Counted from the first letter of the stretch, positions 25,190 to 34,285 are shown. The stretch: 64,000 nt of DNA from Ewingella sp. CoE-038-23 (GCF_040419245.1 NZ_JAZHOH010000001.1:3100001-3164000), one strand, 5' to 3'. Made by a program: numbers and translations. The notes: generated by a model not told the origin, from the sequence alone.

Positions 25190-26143
25190 TTATTTCACAA
25201 TGTTGGTGACGAGATACCCAGCATCACCGCCGACCACGGCGACTTTGTAGATATCGGTATAACGGCAGTACTTCACCTTGCCGCCGACGCCGTCGTATTT
25301 GTCCGCCACCGGCATGCCCTTACGACGCAGGGTATAACCGAACGATGGTTCGTTTTCGTCGGCACTGTCGGTGCCCGGCTGGGGTTTACCGACGTAATGC
25401 AGCATCAGGTTATCGGCCCAGACATCGGTCGGGGTCTTGTCCTTATTCTGTGCGTCTTTCATTGAGGCCATGGATACCGGCTCACCGATCACCACGTCTT
25501 CCAGCTGGAAAAGGTCTTTCAAAATCTCGATGGTGATGCGTTTGCGCTCGTTGGCTCCGATCGCGGCCTGGATCGCCGGATGGAACTTCAGCAGTGACAT
25601 GACGCTGGCACCCATGGTCATCAGGTTCGGGCGTAGGCCTGTTTTGTTACGTACAGCCTCGATACCGGCTTCGATGACGGTGATTGGATTACCCTTGCCA
25701 TCCACCCAGCGTTCAGCGGCAGCCAGTGCTTTAACGGACGATGCTGGGTAGACGTTTTTATCCTGGGCCAGGCGGGCTGCGTACAGTTCACGCTTCAGGT
25801 TGACGCCGCTGGTGACGCGACGAATGGCTTTGGCTTCTTCGTTGAACATTGACTCCGCCTGCTCGCGATAGTCCACCGGCGCGGCCAGATCGTGCTCATT
25901 AAGAACCAGATCCAGTTTGCCGGTTTTCTCACGTACCAGGACGTTGCTGTCAGCTCCCACGGCACGCTCGGTGTCGTACTCCACAAAAGCCGATTTGCCG
26001 AAGGTCGGCACGGTCACGCCTTCCTTGTCGGTCTGGACAATCGGGAAGATGTGCTCACCGATGAACGCGGCATTTTTATAGCCGCGTGCGATGCTGGTCA
26101 GCACCGGATCAACGACGCGCTTACCCTTTAAATAATCAGACAT
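25190..26143 (-). CDS. Major capsid protein
   Basis: 317-residue capsid protein, head shell subunit of HK97-like fold by family. Start LKGKRVVDPVLTSIARGYKNAAFIGEHIFPIV (about residues 4-35) and KIDLVLNEHDLAAPVDYREQAESMFN (about 72-97) are typical of BcepMu-like and related capsids. It has a strong AAGGAGAG ribosome site. It lies between the protease/scaffold and decoration genes. Confidence 0.9.
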   Translation of the reverse strand: MSDYLKGKRVVDPVLTSIARGYKNAAFIGEHIFPIVQTDKEGVTVPTFGKSAFVEYDTERAVGADSNVLVREKTGKLDLVLNEHDLAAPVDYREQAESMFNEEAKAIRRVTSGVNLKRELYAARLAQDKNVYPASSVKALAAAERWVDGKGNPITVIEAGIEAVRNKTGLRPNLMTMGASVMSLLKFHPAIQAAIGANERKRITIEILKDLFQLEDVVIGEPVSMASMKDAQNKDKTPTDVWADNLMLHYVGKPQPGTDSADENEPSFGYTLRRKGMPVADKYDGVGGKVKYCRYTDIYKVAVVGGDAGYLVTNIVK

Positions 26144-26156
26144 GCTCTCTCCTTAA

Positions 26157-27254
26157 TTACAGGCAGCGTGAGACAGCAGCGTCGTAGCTGATGCCTTCTT
26201 TTTTCGACAAATCCAGCGCTTTCTGATGCAGCGCCAGACGCTCTGGGTCGGCTTCAGCAAACTCTGCTGAAGACGTTGAAACACCGGTATCCACACGGTC
26301 TTTGGTTGCATGCTCGCTAAAGTTCAGCACCGGTGCCGAGCCATCCAGCAATGTCTTGAACGCCGTGGCAAGCGGCGTGCGGGTGTCGCCTTCGGCAAAT
26401 TCCACCGGCTTATCGCCAGCAGAGACCGCATCCAGAATGGCGACAACAACGGACTTCGCTGCCGGGGCCAGTTGACCGCCGCTTACCAGTTTCTCAGCGT
26501 AGGAAACGTTGTCAGCGTGCAGCTTCTCCTGCTGACTCTTCGCATCCAGCTCGGCTCGCTGGGTGGCCTCAGCCTTCAGGCGGGTGTTTTCCGCCTGAAG
26601 GGCTTCAATTTCTTCTTTGGTCATCGTGTCGTTCTCTTGTTGAGGGTTAGGGTTTGATTCGCTGAAGTCCGGCACGGCCTGCACCGGCTCGCGGTACGCT
26701 TCTTCTCGCAGGGAATCAACCTGCCATGACGGAAGTACCTTATCGGTTTCATCCAGCCCGAACTGGCCGATCAGAAAGTCACGCAGCCGTCCCCAGAGAG
26801 AGGCATTGGTGATATCGCCCCAGTCGGCAAACTCGACGACGCCTTCTTCTGACTCGCCAAATGACACCTGCTTCAGCCCCTTAATAGAGGGAGGCTGCGC
26901 CCCCAGAAAACCGACGTGGCGAAGGTAAAGCGTGCCGGGTTTCGGGTTATTGGGTGAGTCAGGGAGATAGAACGAGGCGGAAACTTTCTTGAAACGCCCG
27001 TTGCCTACCAGCTCGGCAAACTGCGGGTCGAGCTGTTCAGGCTCGGCCAGCAGGTCAGCGCCGCTGAGTGACAGGGATTTCACCCAGCCCCACGCCGGGT
27101 CTTCCGTTTTAGGGTGACCAATAACGAGCGGCGCTTCATGGACGGACGGGTCATAGGCTTTTACGCAGGCGGCAAGATCGCTTTGCGTGAACGGCAGTTT
27201 CGTGCCGTGCATGTCGGTATGAGTACCGGCTTTAAAAATATGAATGGCTGACAT
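26157..27254 (-). CDS. Head maturation protease with internal scaffold (Mu I/Z type)
   Basis: 365-residue protein. The N-terminal about 190 residues are a Mu I-type protease domain (MSAIHIFKAGTHTDMHG at the start; ASFYLPDSPNNPKPGTLYLRHVGFLGAQPP about 107-136). The C-terminal about 150 are a scaffold: a coiled coil from MTKEEIEALQAENTRLKAEATQ onward, with Ala/Lys-rich helices. In Mu the scaffold Z is made separately from an internal start in I. Here an internal ATG at 26624 has only a weak GAGA site, so separate synthesis is possible but unproven. Confidence 0.88.
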   Translation of the reverse strand: MSAIHIFKAGTHTDMHGTKLPFTQSDLAACVKAYDPSVHEAPLVIGHPKTEDPAWGWVKSLSLSGADLLAEPEQLDPQFAELVGNGRFKKVSASFYLPDSPNNPKPGTLYLRHVGFLGAQPPSIKGLKQVSFGESEEGVVEFADWGDITNASLWGRLRDFLIGQFGLDETDKVLPSWQVDSLREEAYREPVQAVPDFSESNPNPQQENDTMTKEEIEALQAENTRLKAEATQRAELDAKSQQEKLHADNVSYAEKLVSGGQLAPAAKSVVVAILDAVSAGDKPVEFAEGDTRTPLATAFKTLLDGSAPVLNFSEHATKDRVDTGVSTSSAEFAEADPERLALHQKALDLSKKEGISYDAAVSRCL

Positions 27255-27411
27255 TTTGCTGTCCCGCGTGATGTTGTCGGAGACAGTTTGTGGAAAAGCC
27301 GCGAAGAGCGCTTTTAATCTGCTTTAGAAAAAATAAGGGGGGATACGACAGAGAGAGGGAAGCAGGAGCGATTAAAGCCGTAAACGAGGGGGCTGTAAAC
27401 CTTTATAAAGG

Positions 27412-27449
27412 CTCCGGGGCGGGTAACGCGGTAAATCGCCCGCCCCGGA
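27412..27449 (-). terminator. Strong hairpin between morphogenesis and protease genes
   Basis: 12-bp GC-rich stem CTCCGGGGCGGG / CCCGCCCCGGAG around a 15-nt loop in the 204-bp gap (27255-27458). It lacks a good T-run. It may be a terminator, a transcript stabiliser or a processing site. Confidence 0.6.
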
Positions 27450-27458
27450 GGGTTAAAA

Positions 27459-27917
27459 TCAACGACGGGCCGCAGATTCAAGATGACGCACAATCGTATC
27501 AAGAATGGGAACGACCACATCAGACTGCAGCTCACCGTCCCCTGTCATCGGCAGGAACGGACGCGCCGGAAGCTCAACGGACTCATTGCGCCCCGTTTTA
27601 CCACCGAACTGGTGAATCGGACCATAAACGACGTTAGTACCAACCGCTGCCTGCCTGTCGTCATGGTCTGTAGATACTGACCCCATCAGCCGTCCGGTGA
27701 GTTGCAGCGTCTGACCATCACGATCCTGCGCGGCGAGCGACGGCGTCCAGCCCGGACGGCCCTCATCCAGAAAGTTAAACTGCGTTTCCGCCAGCAGGGT
27801 TCCGGCGATTTTGCGCATCGCAGGCTCCAGGTCTGTGGCAGCTAAATCCAGCGCCCGCAGACTCCGGCGCAGGGACTCATCGTTAATGGTGATATTGACC
27901 AGATTATTGGAAGCCAT
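27459..27917 (-). CDS. Virion morphogenesis protein (Mu gpG/gp31 type)
   Basis: 152-residue protein of the phage virion morphogenesis family (Mu G, P2 S-like), needed for tail completion or joining. The motif LSLRALDLAATDLEPAMRKIAGTLLAETQFNFLDEGRPGWTP (about residues 18-60) and VVYGPIHQFGGKTGRNESVELPARPFL (about 96-122) are characteristic. It overlaps the MuF-type gene by 14 bp. Confidence 0.9.
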   Translation of the reverse strand: MASNNLVNITINDESLRRSLRALDLAATDLEPAMRKIAGTLLAETQFNFLDEGRPGWTPSLAAQDRDGQTLQLTGRLMGSVSTDHDDRQAAVGTNVVYGPIHQFGGKTGRNESVELPARPFLPMTGDGELQSDVVVPILDTIVRHLESAARR

Positions 27918-28740
27918 CGTATCCTCTCAGTTCCCGCTGTGCCAGCGGTTGTAGCGTGCCCTGATAACGGGCAAGGTCAGGACGGTAAGCCGCACCCGGC
28001 GCATAAGACCAGCCGACGTCGGTGGCCACCTTCGTGGTACCGGTGTTGAAGGTGGCGACGTTCTGCATCTCGCCGGTTTTCTCCGACACCAGCTTCAGCT
28101 CCCAGCCCATAGCAGAACCTGAATTCACCACCTTCAAACCACGGGCGCGCACATCTGCCGCGCTCAGGGCAATCACCCCACAGCGACAGCGCCAGCCGTT
28201 CGGCGGGTAGAACGCCTGCCAGAACGGGTCATCATAACGCAGCACCAGATTGTGAAGCAGCAGATGCGCCTTGCGGGTATGGCTGTCGTTGATGCCGGTA
28301 TACATCCAGTACGGCCTGTCGTCGACGTTCTCCATCTGTTCGGCCCAGCGCCCGGCGCTGTAGAGCACGGACATATTGGTGCGAAAGATGGTGTCGAGAC
28401 GCCACGGGCTACCCTGCTGGATAGTCACCGGCTCACCCGTTACCGGGTCGGTGGTGTCACGCGGCCCCCACCATCCCTTACGCTGCAGCTCCGGCTCCAG
28501 CTCCTTTCTGAACCAGCGGTCTGTCTTCCCCTCGTCCAGCGCTTTCTGCAGGGCGCTTCGGATATCCTCCAGAATATCGAGGCGGGTCACTTTGGCGACG
28601 GTAAAAGCGCGGGCATGCGCATCCTGCCACATCTCCTCCCAGTCCCAGGTGATTTTATACCCTTTGGATTTCAGGTAACTGATAGCCCGCTTCGGGGGAA
28701 GCGTCATGCAGTACGCCAGCTCAGCCGTGGTCACGCTCAT
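27904..28740 (-). CDS. Mu gp30/F-like head morphogenesis protein
   Basis: 278-residue minor head protein of the MuF/SPP1 gp7 family, associated with the portal. ARAFTVAKVTRLDILEDIRSALQKALDEGKT (about residues 43-73) and the MuF core RTNMSVLYSAGRWAEQMENVDDRPYWMYTGINDSHTRKAH...HFY.PPNGWRCRCGV (about 120-185) are clear, including the Cys-x-Cys end of the MuF domain. The ATG at 28740 overlaps the portal gene by 20 bp; the upstream frame extension is discounted. Confidence 0.92.
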   Translation of the reverse strand: MSVTTAELAYCMTLPPKRAISYLKSKGYKITWDWEEMWQDAHARAFTVAKVTRLDILEDIRSALQKALDEGKTDRWFRKELEPELQRKGWWGPRDTTDPVTGEPVTIQQGSPWRLDTIFRTNMSVLYSAGRWAEQMENVDDRPYWMYTGINDSHTRKAHLLLHNLVLRYDDPFWQAFYPPNGWRCRCGVIALSAADVRARGLKVVNSGSAMGWELKLVSEKTGEMQNVATFNTGTTKVATDVGWSYAPGAAYRPDLARYQGTLQPLAQRELRGYDGFQ

Positions 28741-30220
28741 GCAGACGCCCCCAGAGTGTTGAGACAAACAGGATACGGGCCAGCCGCTCCTGCAGGTCAT
28801 CCGCGTTCATCTGCGGGTACAGTTCGGCCAGCGAACCCAGCAGCGCCGAGGGGTTAACACCGCCTTCAACCTGCTTAAACAGCGGTGCCAGCACAGGCTC
28901 AAGCACGCCGTTTAACGAGCCGCCGTTCATCAGAATATCCAGCGCATCATCCAGATCCTGCTGAGCCTGAATATCGGCATCAATCGCCTCGGCGAACGAC
29001 AGCGGCAGTATGTTGTTCTTCTGGCGTTCTGACGGCGGTGTCTCGTCAATATCACCGTCCAGCAGCTGGTACTCGCGTTTGAAGTATTGCGACGTGAAGA
29101 CCACACCGGCGCGGCTGAGTTTCTCATCGCGGGTGGCCTGCGTATCGTCGACCGTTCCCTGTTCCCACATCTTCCAGACGGGGCTGGCCACATCGCCAAA
29201 GTTCAGCGAGACGGCCTGACGGATAACCTGATTCACTGCACTCACTACAATCTCGGCGTCGGCATCGCGGATATCACTGGTGACTTCCAGCCCGGCCTGC
29301 GCAGAGGCGCGGTTGCTGTTCGCCTCGGTGGTCTGGTTCTGCCCCAGCAGGGCAATAGAGATTTCACTGCGGGCGAGCGTAATCAGATTCTGGTAAATAT
29401 CGCTGCTGTCGGCTTTGCCTGCGGCCTCTTTGATTTCGATAGAGGAATCATCAGGAATAGCCGCCACGGCGTCCTCGACCATCGCCTCCATGGAATCCAG
29501 CAGCAGGTCAATCTCGCCCTGAGCCGTACCGCGTGGATGCTTACCGATAACCCACGGCGAGCCAAATTTCTCGGCAAAGCGCACCCAGAACTTCATCCCG
29601 CCTTTCTTGAACGTCACAGGCCAGAAGCACATCGACAAATCAGGGAAGCCATACGGGTTGTCGTAGGTCGCATCCTGACGCGGTACCACGAATTTATTCA
29701 GTGGTACGGGTTCGCCCTCCAGCCCGGCGTCTTTAGCCCGGAATCGCAGCAGGTTGTCGTTGTCGAACTGGAACCACTCGGGTGGTTTGCCCACGATGTC
29801 GGTGATGGCCCAGGACTTAACGGAACGGCCCCACATGATTTCACAGGGCTGGTATCCGTAGAGCACGGCGTCGGTCATCTCGCCGATGATGCGGGAGATA
29901 TCGAGGTCGTCGAGCATGTCATTAATAAAGCTGAATACCCGCTCCGGGGCATGACCACGCTCAAGCCCACGCTCCAGCGACTTAACCGCAGCTTTACGTC
30001 GGCGGATACAGCCACCAACCAGCGGGTCGGTACGCAGCTCGCGATAGATGCGGATATCCCGGCCCTGTGATTTGAGAATAGGATCGGGATTGGGCAGGTA
30101 CATACCCAGACCGAAGAAGTCGATGGAGCGGCTGCGTGATGCAATCTGCTCCGTCAGCGTCTTGTTCGGCTCGGCAAAGCTGACAAATTCATTGGGTGAA
30201 ACCCAGAGTCCACGCGGCAT
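28721..30220 (-). CDS. Portal protein (Mu gp29/DUF935 type)
   Basis: 499-residue portal, the dodecameric DNA gate of the head. The DUF935 pattern is visible: PLVGGCIRRRKAAVKSLERGLERG (about residues 66-90), DAVLYGYQPCEIMWG (about 116-130), FGSPWVIGKHPRGTAQGEIDLLLDSMEAMVEDAVAAIPDDSSIEI (about 220-265) and LLGQNQTTEANSNRASAQAGLEV (about 294-316). The ATG at 30220 overlaps the terminase stop as TGATG. Confidence 0.93.
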   Translation of the reverse strand: MPRGLWVSPNEFVSFAEPNKTLTEQIASRSRSIDFFGLGMYLPNPDPILKSQGRDIRIYRELRTDPLVGGCIRRRKAAVKSLERGLERGHAPERVFSFINDMLDDLDISRIIGEMTDAVLYGYQPCEIMWGRSVKSWAITDIVGKPPEWFQFDNDNLLRFRAKDAGLEGEPVPLNKFVVPRQDATYDNPYGFPDLSMCFWPVTFKKGGMKFWVRFAEKFGSPWVIGKHPRGTAQGEIDLLLDSMEAMVEDAVAAIPDDSSIEIKEAAGKADSSDIYQNLITLARSEISIALLGQNQTTEANSNRASAQAGLEVTSDIRDADAEIVVSAVNQVIRQAVSLNFGDVASPVWKMWEQGTVDDTQATRDEKLSRAGVVFTSQYFKREYQLLDGDIDETPPSERQKNNILPLSFAEAIDADIQAQQDLDDALDILMNGGSLNGVLEPVLAPLFKQVEGGVNPSALLGSLAELYPQMNADDLQERLARILFVSTLWGRLHERDHG

Positions 30221-31743
30221 CAATAACCCTCCAGCATACGGGCCGACTGGCGACGACGGCGTGAGCTTGCCTTCACCGGCCCTTTGTTAATTTCACGGCT
30301 GGCAAAGTACGCCAGCGCCAGCGAGATAGCCGAGTCCCCGTGGCGCTTGCCACTGTCCGACTTCGCTTTTGACCGCTGTTCAGGCACGCGGGGAACGCCG
30401 TTAACCACCTGAACGGCCCGCAGGTCATCCAGCGTGTCTTCATCCTTCGGCAAATCAATCAGGTTGCCATCCTCCAGCGCCGCCTTAACCGGCGGCATAT
30501 GCTCGCGGTACCAGCTCTCGGTAGGCATAACCTGCTTCACCCGGCTGGAGCCGTAGCGCTGCATGGCGTATTCAGCGAGGTAAGAGCCGTTACCACGGGC
30601 ATCAAGTGCCGCGCCCATCAGGTTTGGCAGACCGTCCATCAGGTACCAGGTGATTTGTTCCTGCTGCTTGAACGGCACATTACGCAGCTCCATCACGAAC
30701 GGTACGCGGCGTACCAGGTTCTTCTCCTGCAGCAGTGGATAGTCCACCGACAGGTCACCGCTGCGGCCAAAGTCACGCCCTAAAAATGAGCGGGCATCAG
30801 CGGGGAGCGCCTCCAGCAGCGGCTTCAGATTCTCATCCAGCCAGTCCTGTGTATCACTGAAGCGCTCAGCGTCGGGCTTCAGCTCGTAGCCCTCAGGGCA
30901 GGTCAGACGCAGCACCGGCGTATCGGGTGACATACGGGACTCAATCAGAGCGCGGGACAGCCAGGCACCGCCGCCATTGGCCGGGATACAGTCAAGCTCT
31001 TCGGATGCGCCGGTGCCGTAGAACTTGTACACCGACGCCATCCACGCCTGTTCAGCGTCCTGCGTCCATTCCTTCCCGGTTCGCAGGCAGACACGGTGAA
31101 ACAAACCCTGCGCAACGGCTTCTTTGAAGGCAATTCGCTGTACGCTGCCCCCCTGACGTCCGGCACGGATATCGCCAATAAGCGTATTGAACGGGTTGTC
31201 GTCACCGTCATGGGTAGAGATAACGCGCACCTTACCGCCCCAGATAAGCATCGCCAGCGCCGCTTTCAGCAGTTCATCCAGTTGCTCATGGAACGCGGCC
31301 TCATCAATAACGATAATGCCCTGACGGCCACGCAGGTTAGACGGGCGACTGGACAGCGCGACAACGCGGAAGCCGGAGTCGGGAAACTTGATGGTGTAGG
31401 TCTTGATATGCTTATCGTCTTCGTCCTCTTCCCAGAAACCTTCTTCAATCTCGCTGGCGGCGTAGTTGAATGCCCGCGCCCACATGGCACAGGCCTGGAT
31501 ATACTCAACGGTCATGTCCTGGTTATAGGCAATGTAATAGACGTTCATGCCACCCGCAGGTGCCGAAGAGGCAGCGGTCAGCACGTTATCGGATGCTTCA
31601 GCCCAGGTAATACCGGTACGGCGACTCTTTTCAATCACCTTGAGCGGAGAGGTATCTGCCACCCAGCGCTGCTGGTAAGGCATCAGAACAGCGGGCACAT
31701 CCAGCGCCGAGGTATCAGGCAAAACGGGAGCAAGCTGACTCAT
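30220..31743 (-). CDS. Terminase large subunit (Mu gp28 type)
   Basis: 507-residue DNA-packaging motor. The ATPase half has a Walker A-like KSRRTGIT (about residues 39-46) and Walker B IIVIDEAAFHEQ (about 143-154). The nuclease half has GRDFGRSGDLSV (about 318-329), GNGSYLAEYAMQRYG (about 380-394) and GKRHGDSAISLALAY (about 469-483) supplying the acidic residues. Mu-type phages package by headful from integrated copies, with host DNA at the ends. It is coupled to the small subunit by ATGA-type overlap. Confidence 0.95.
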   Translation of the reverse strand: MSQLAPVLPDTSALDVPAVLMPYQQRWVADTSPLKVIEKSRRTGITWAEASDNVLTAASSAPAGGMNVYYIAYNQDMTVEYIQACAMWARAFNYAASEIEEGFWEEDEDDKHIKTYTIKFPDSGFRVVALSSRPSNLRGRQGIIVIDEAAFHEQLDELLKAALAMLIWGGKVRVISTHDGDDNPFNTLIGDIRAGRQGGSVQRIAFKEAVAQGLFHRVCLRTGKEWTQDAEQAWMASVYKFYGTGASEELDCIPANGGGAWLSRALIESRMSPDTPVLRLTCPEGYELKPDAERFSDTQDWLDENLKPLLEALPADARSFLGRDFGRSGDLSVDYPLLQEKNLVRRVPFVMELRNVPFKQQEQITWYLMDGLPNLMGAALDARGNGSYLAEYAMQRYGSSRVKQVMPTESWYREHMPPVKAALEDGNLIDLPKDEDTLDDLRAVQVVNGVPRVPEQRSKAKSDSGKRHGDSAISLALAYFASREINKGPVKASSRRRRQSARMLEGY

Positions 31744-32288
31744 GTGGCAATCCCCAGAATTTCACGTCGCAGCGCCTGTACGGCATCAGCAGACAGGCCA
31801 CCCTTGCGGGCAATCTTCTCGGCATTACCCGCCGCCAGTCGGGCGCGGTCACGGACTTCGCTCTGAAATTTCTTCAGGTTGACGGAGGCGCGGGACAGCG
31901 TGGCCACGTTTTTAGCGACCTTGGACAGCAGCGCCACGCGCTCTTTGGGGTCGACTTCGCCTTCTTCTGCTTCCTGCAGCTGGACGATACTCTCGAACAG
32001 CTCGGTCTGGATCAGGGCGATGACGGCTTCCGAACGCGCATCCTGATCGTCAGCCGCCCCCTCGGTCAGCATACGGGCCGCTTCGGTGGCCGCACGGATG
32101 GCACCATAGCGGCGCTCAATCTTCTGGCCATAGCGATGAATAGCTGATTTGCTGATGACGTAACCCTGCTCACGCAGCAGCGATTCCAGTTCGGAATAGC
32201 CGCTGAAGCCGGATTCATTCAGCGCCCGCTCAAGCCAGCGCCGCACGTTTTCCGGCAGCTTATCTATCGTGCTGCGTCTGGCCATCAT
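31740..32288 (-). CDS. Terminase small subunit (Mu gp27/DUF3486 type)
   Basis: 182-residue DUF3486 protein, the probable small terminase that recognises phage DNA. The N-terminal helix-turn-helix region IDKLPENVRRWLERALNESGFSGYSELESLLREQGYVISKSAIHRYGQKIERRY (about residues 8-61) is the family signature. It is followed by helical segments ending in a basic RDRARLAAGNAEKIARKGG stretch. Two tandem ATG codons lie at the start. Confidence 0.9.
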   Translation of the reverse strand: MMARRSTIDKLPENVRRWLERALNESGFSGYSELESLLREQGYVISKSAIHRYGQKIERRYGAIRAATEAARMLTEGAADDQDARSEAVIALIQTELFESIVQLQEAEEGEVDPKERVALLSKVAKNVATLSRASVNLKKFQSEVRDRARLAAGNAEKIARKGGLSADAVQALRREILGIAT

Positions 32289-32596
32289 TCACTCCAGTAC
32301 TTTCCCGGGCGGGCAATGCCGGGGCCGCATTCAACGGTATATTCCACCAGGTCAACACCGAGGCGGGTCAGATCGGCAAACCAGTCGCCGGACGGCTTCT
32401 TCTCCAGATCAACCATCTTGCGGTCAGCCAGATAGTCCAGCTCCCGACGCAGCTCAAGATGCGTGGTGTCCGGGTAGATGGCGCGGGACACATCCAGCAG
32501 CAGCGTTTCGCTGGCGGTATACGGGCGGGTTTTGTTCAGAGCGACCAGCAGACTCCAGCGCAGGGATTCCCGGCGCACGCGGGCGATATCAACCAT
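32285..32596 (-). CDS. Small Mu-like protein with winged-helix look (gp26-type position)
   Basis: 103-residue protein with a perfect AGGAGGT ribosome site. RRESLRWSLLVALNKTRPYTASETLLLDVSRAIYPDTTHLELRRELDYLADRKMVDLEK resembles a winged-helix fold, and such ArsR-like small proteins are common before gp27 in Mu-like phages. The role is unknown, possibly packaging or regulation. It overlaps DUF2730 (8 bp) and gp27 (4 bp). Confidence 0.75.
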   Translation of the reverse strand: MVDIARVRRESLRWSLLVALNKTRPYTASETLLLDVSRAIYPDTTHLELRRELDYLADRKMVDLEKKPSGDWFADLTRLGVDLVEYTVECGPGIARPGKYWSE

Positions 32597-32921
32597 GGTG
32601 ACCTCCTGTATGACGGTACTGTTGTACCACTTCCAGTTTGTTGTAAAGTGCGTCCAGCTTGGCCTCGATGACCGTCTGACCCCGGATATAATCCTCGCGA
32701 CGGACATAGTTGAGGGGCAGTTCAGCCCGGAAGCGCATAAATTCTTTTTCCAGCTCACCCCAGTTGGAGGCGGACTGCTGCAGCGACTGCTCAAGCGAGG
32801 CGAATCGCGCCGCCTGACGCTCCTCAGCCTTGCCAAATAACCATTTGGCGATGCCGCCGACAAAACTCATAAAGGTGATGAGAAAGCCCACCACCGTCCA
32901 GAATTCAACCTGCAACGTCAT
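32589..32921 (-). CDS. DUF2730 protein (Mu gp25-like)
   Basis: 110-residue protein with one N-terminal membrane segment (FWTVVGFLITFMSFVGGIAKWLF, about residues 7-29) and a coiled-coil C-terminal part (RQAARFASLEQSLQQSASNWGELEKEF). This is the DUF2730/Mu gp25 plan. It sits between spanin and terminase genes. The function is unknown. Confidence 0.8.
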   Translation of the reverse strand: MTLQVEFWTVVGFLITFMSFVGGIAKWLFGKAEERQAARFASLEQSLQQSASNWGELEKEFMRFRAELPLNYVRREDYIRGQTVIEAKLDALYNKLEVVQQYRHTGGHHG

Positions 32922-33571
32922 TTCTGTAATCCTTCTCGTTCATCCAGCAGACCGTTTATCTGGCCTCGCCAGACGCGGCACTGTCTGGCGTTGTCGATGA
33001 TGTTGGCGAGGACGTCACGCTGTGAGACGCCTGAGTTGCGTAGCCCGGCGTCAGGGGCTTCAGGAGGCCGGGGCGCTGTGCCAGCACCGGGGATAGCGGT
33101 GGTAGTGCTGCCTGTATGACCGCTGTCGACGGTTGCGTCGTCATATCCGAGGGCTGCGTTGTACTGGCGCACGAAACCGCGAGTAAACACGCACTCAATG
33201 GGATGGCTCTTACCTTTTTCATCAATCCAGCGCTGTGTGACATCATCAATTTTCTCTTTTAGTTGTTGGTTCTGGTTTTCAAGCAGCGATACCTGCTCAA
33301 GGTAATCGGCCTCTGCCTGATGGCCTGCGGCTACCTGCTCCTGATAGCGTTTTGCCCAGGCCCGCAGCGCGGTGTTCTCCATCTCCGTCTGCTCACGGCG
33401 GTAGGTATCGAACTGCGACTGCAGCTGACTGAGTGAGGCATTCCCGTCGCGCTCAGCGCTGTCGTGTCCCTCGCTGTAGCCCCAGCGGTAGAGGCCATAC
33501 ACTACGCCCGCAACCGCAACGGCCAGCAGCATGCCTCGCCATGGGAGTTTTTTTATCAGGCTAGTCCACAC
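32918..33571 (-). CDS. Rz: Inner-membrane spanin (Rz-like)
   Basis: 217-residue i-spanin for the last lysis step, fusing inner and outer membranes. An N-terminal membrane anchor (MLLAVAVAGVVYGLYRWGYSEG, about residues 14-35) is followed by a long periplasmic coiled coil (about 45-120, LQSQFDTYRREQTEMENTALRAW...) and a variable Pro/Thr-rich part. The best start is GTG at 33571 with GGGAGG upstream; the longer frame to 33673 would overlap the endolysin by more than 100 bp. The outer spanin gene is embedded in another frame within it. Confidence 0.85.
   Translation of the reverse strand: MWTSLIKKLPWRGMLLAVAVAGVVYGLYRWGYSEGHDSAERDGNASLSQLQSQFDTYRREQTEMENTALRAWAKRYQEQVAAGHQAEADYLEQVSLLENQNQQLKEKIDDVTQRWIDEKGKSHPIECVFTRGFVRQYNAALGYDDATVDSGHTGSTTTAIPGAGTAPRPPEAPDAGLRNSGVSQRDVLANIIDNARQCRVWRGQINGLLDEREGLQK
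32956..33222 (-). CDS. Rz1: Outer-membrane spanin lipoprotein (Rz1-like), embedded in Rz
   Basis: 88-residue lipoprotein coded entirely inside the Rz gene in another frame. MKKVRAIPLSACLLAVSC is a type II signal with lipobox LAVSC (Cys18). The mature part is rich in Thr/Pro/Ser/Gln, typical of o-spanins. It would pair with Rz through the periplasm. Confidence 0.88.
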   Translation of the reverse strand: MKKVRAIPLSACLLAVSCASTTQPSDMTTQPSTAVIQAALPPLSPVLAQRPGLLKPLTPGYATQASHSVTSSPTSSTTPDSAASGEAR

Positions 33572-34283
33572 AGCTGCCGCCTCCCCAGGTGAGATAGCGC
33601 GGGGCCAGTTCGTGCAGGATGCGCTGCGGATAGTGACGGTTCTCCCGCCAGTTGGCAGCGCTGCGCCCGGCATTCACCGTGGCGACATGCTCAAACCAGC
33701 GGGTACCGTCCAGCCCGTTCTGCACGGCCAGACGCTTATCACGCTGTACCCAGCCCAGTCCGCCGTTGTATCCCGACAGCGTCATGGCCATCCGCTCACA
33801 GTTATTGGCGGCACTGACGCGCTGCCACAGCCAGCGGTCATAGCTGACCAGCGCCCGGATGGCCCATGCAGGATTAAACGGCTCGCGGCTGTTCAGCCCC
33901 GGTACCATCTGGCTGATCCAGTCGGCAGTGGCAGGCATAAACTGTGCCATCCCCTGAGCACCCACCGGCGATACGGCATCGGGTCGCCATCCACTCTCCT
34001 GATGCAGCTGCGCGGCAAAGTCTGCCACCGGCGCTGACATCCCCCATTCAAGCCGGGCATTACGGATCACATCGGCGCGGTACTGCAGGGCTGCGTGCGG
34101 AGGCTGTGCCGCTCTGGCCTGGCTGAAGAAACCACCGCACCAGAGCAGCCAGGCGATCACCAGGTTGCCAGCAAGCTGCCACCAGAAGCTATGCCTGTCG
34201 TTGCGTGGTTCACCATGCTTGATGGCGGTCACGCCCAGACCAAAGGCCAGCAGGATGATGAGTGTGATTTGAGGCCAGCTCAT
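33561..34283 (-). CDS. Endolysin: membrane-anchored SLT lytic transglycosylase
   Basis: 240-residue murein hydrolase. The C-terminal SLT domain has DFAAQLHQESGWRPDAVSPVGAQGMAQFMPATAD (about residues 88-121), with the catalytic Glu in HQESGW, and MTLSGYNGGLGWVQRD (about 167-182). The N-terminus has two hydrophobic segments (about 5-21 and 35-52), the second followed by RAAQPPHA, a possible signal-release or signal-peptidase site. It may therefore be exported by Sec and not need a large holin hole. It overlaps the Rz start by 11 bp. Confidence 0.88.
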   Translation of the reverse strand: MSWPQITLIILLAFGLGVTAIKHGEPRNDRHSFWWQLAGNLVIAWLLWCGGFFSQARAAQPPHAALQYRADVIRNARLEWGMSAPVADFAAQLHQESGWRPDAVSPVGAQGMAQFMPATADWISQMVPGLNSREPFNPAWAIRALVSYDRWLWQRVSAANNCERMAMTLSGYNGGLGWVQRDKRLAVQNGLDGTRWFEHVATVNAGRSAANWRENRHYPQRILHELAPRYLTWGGGSCVD

Positions 34284-34285
34284 GG

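Noticed and set aside
29087..30070. 327-codon rightward frame antisense to the portal gene
   Set aside because: Shadow of the portal coding sequence; no ribosome site.
31096..31866. 256-codon rightward frame antisense to the terminase gene
   Set aside because: Shadow of terminase; conserved motifs lie on the minus strand.
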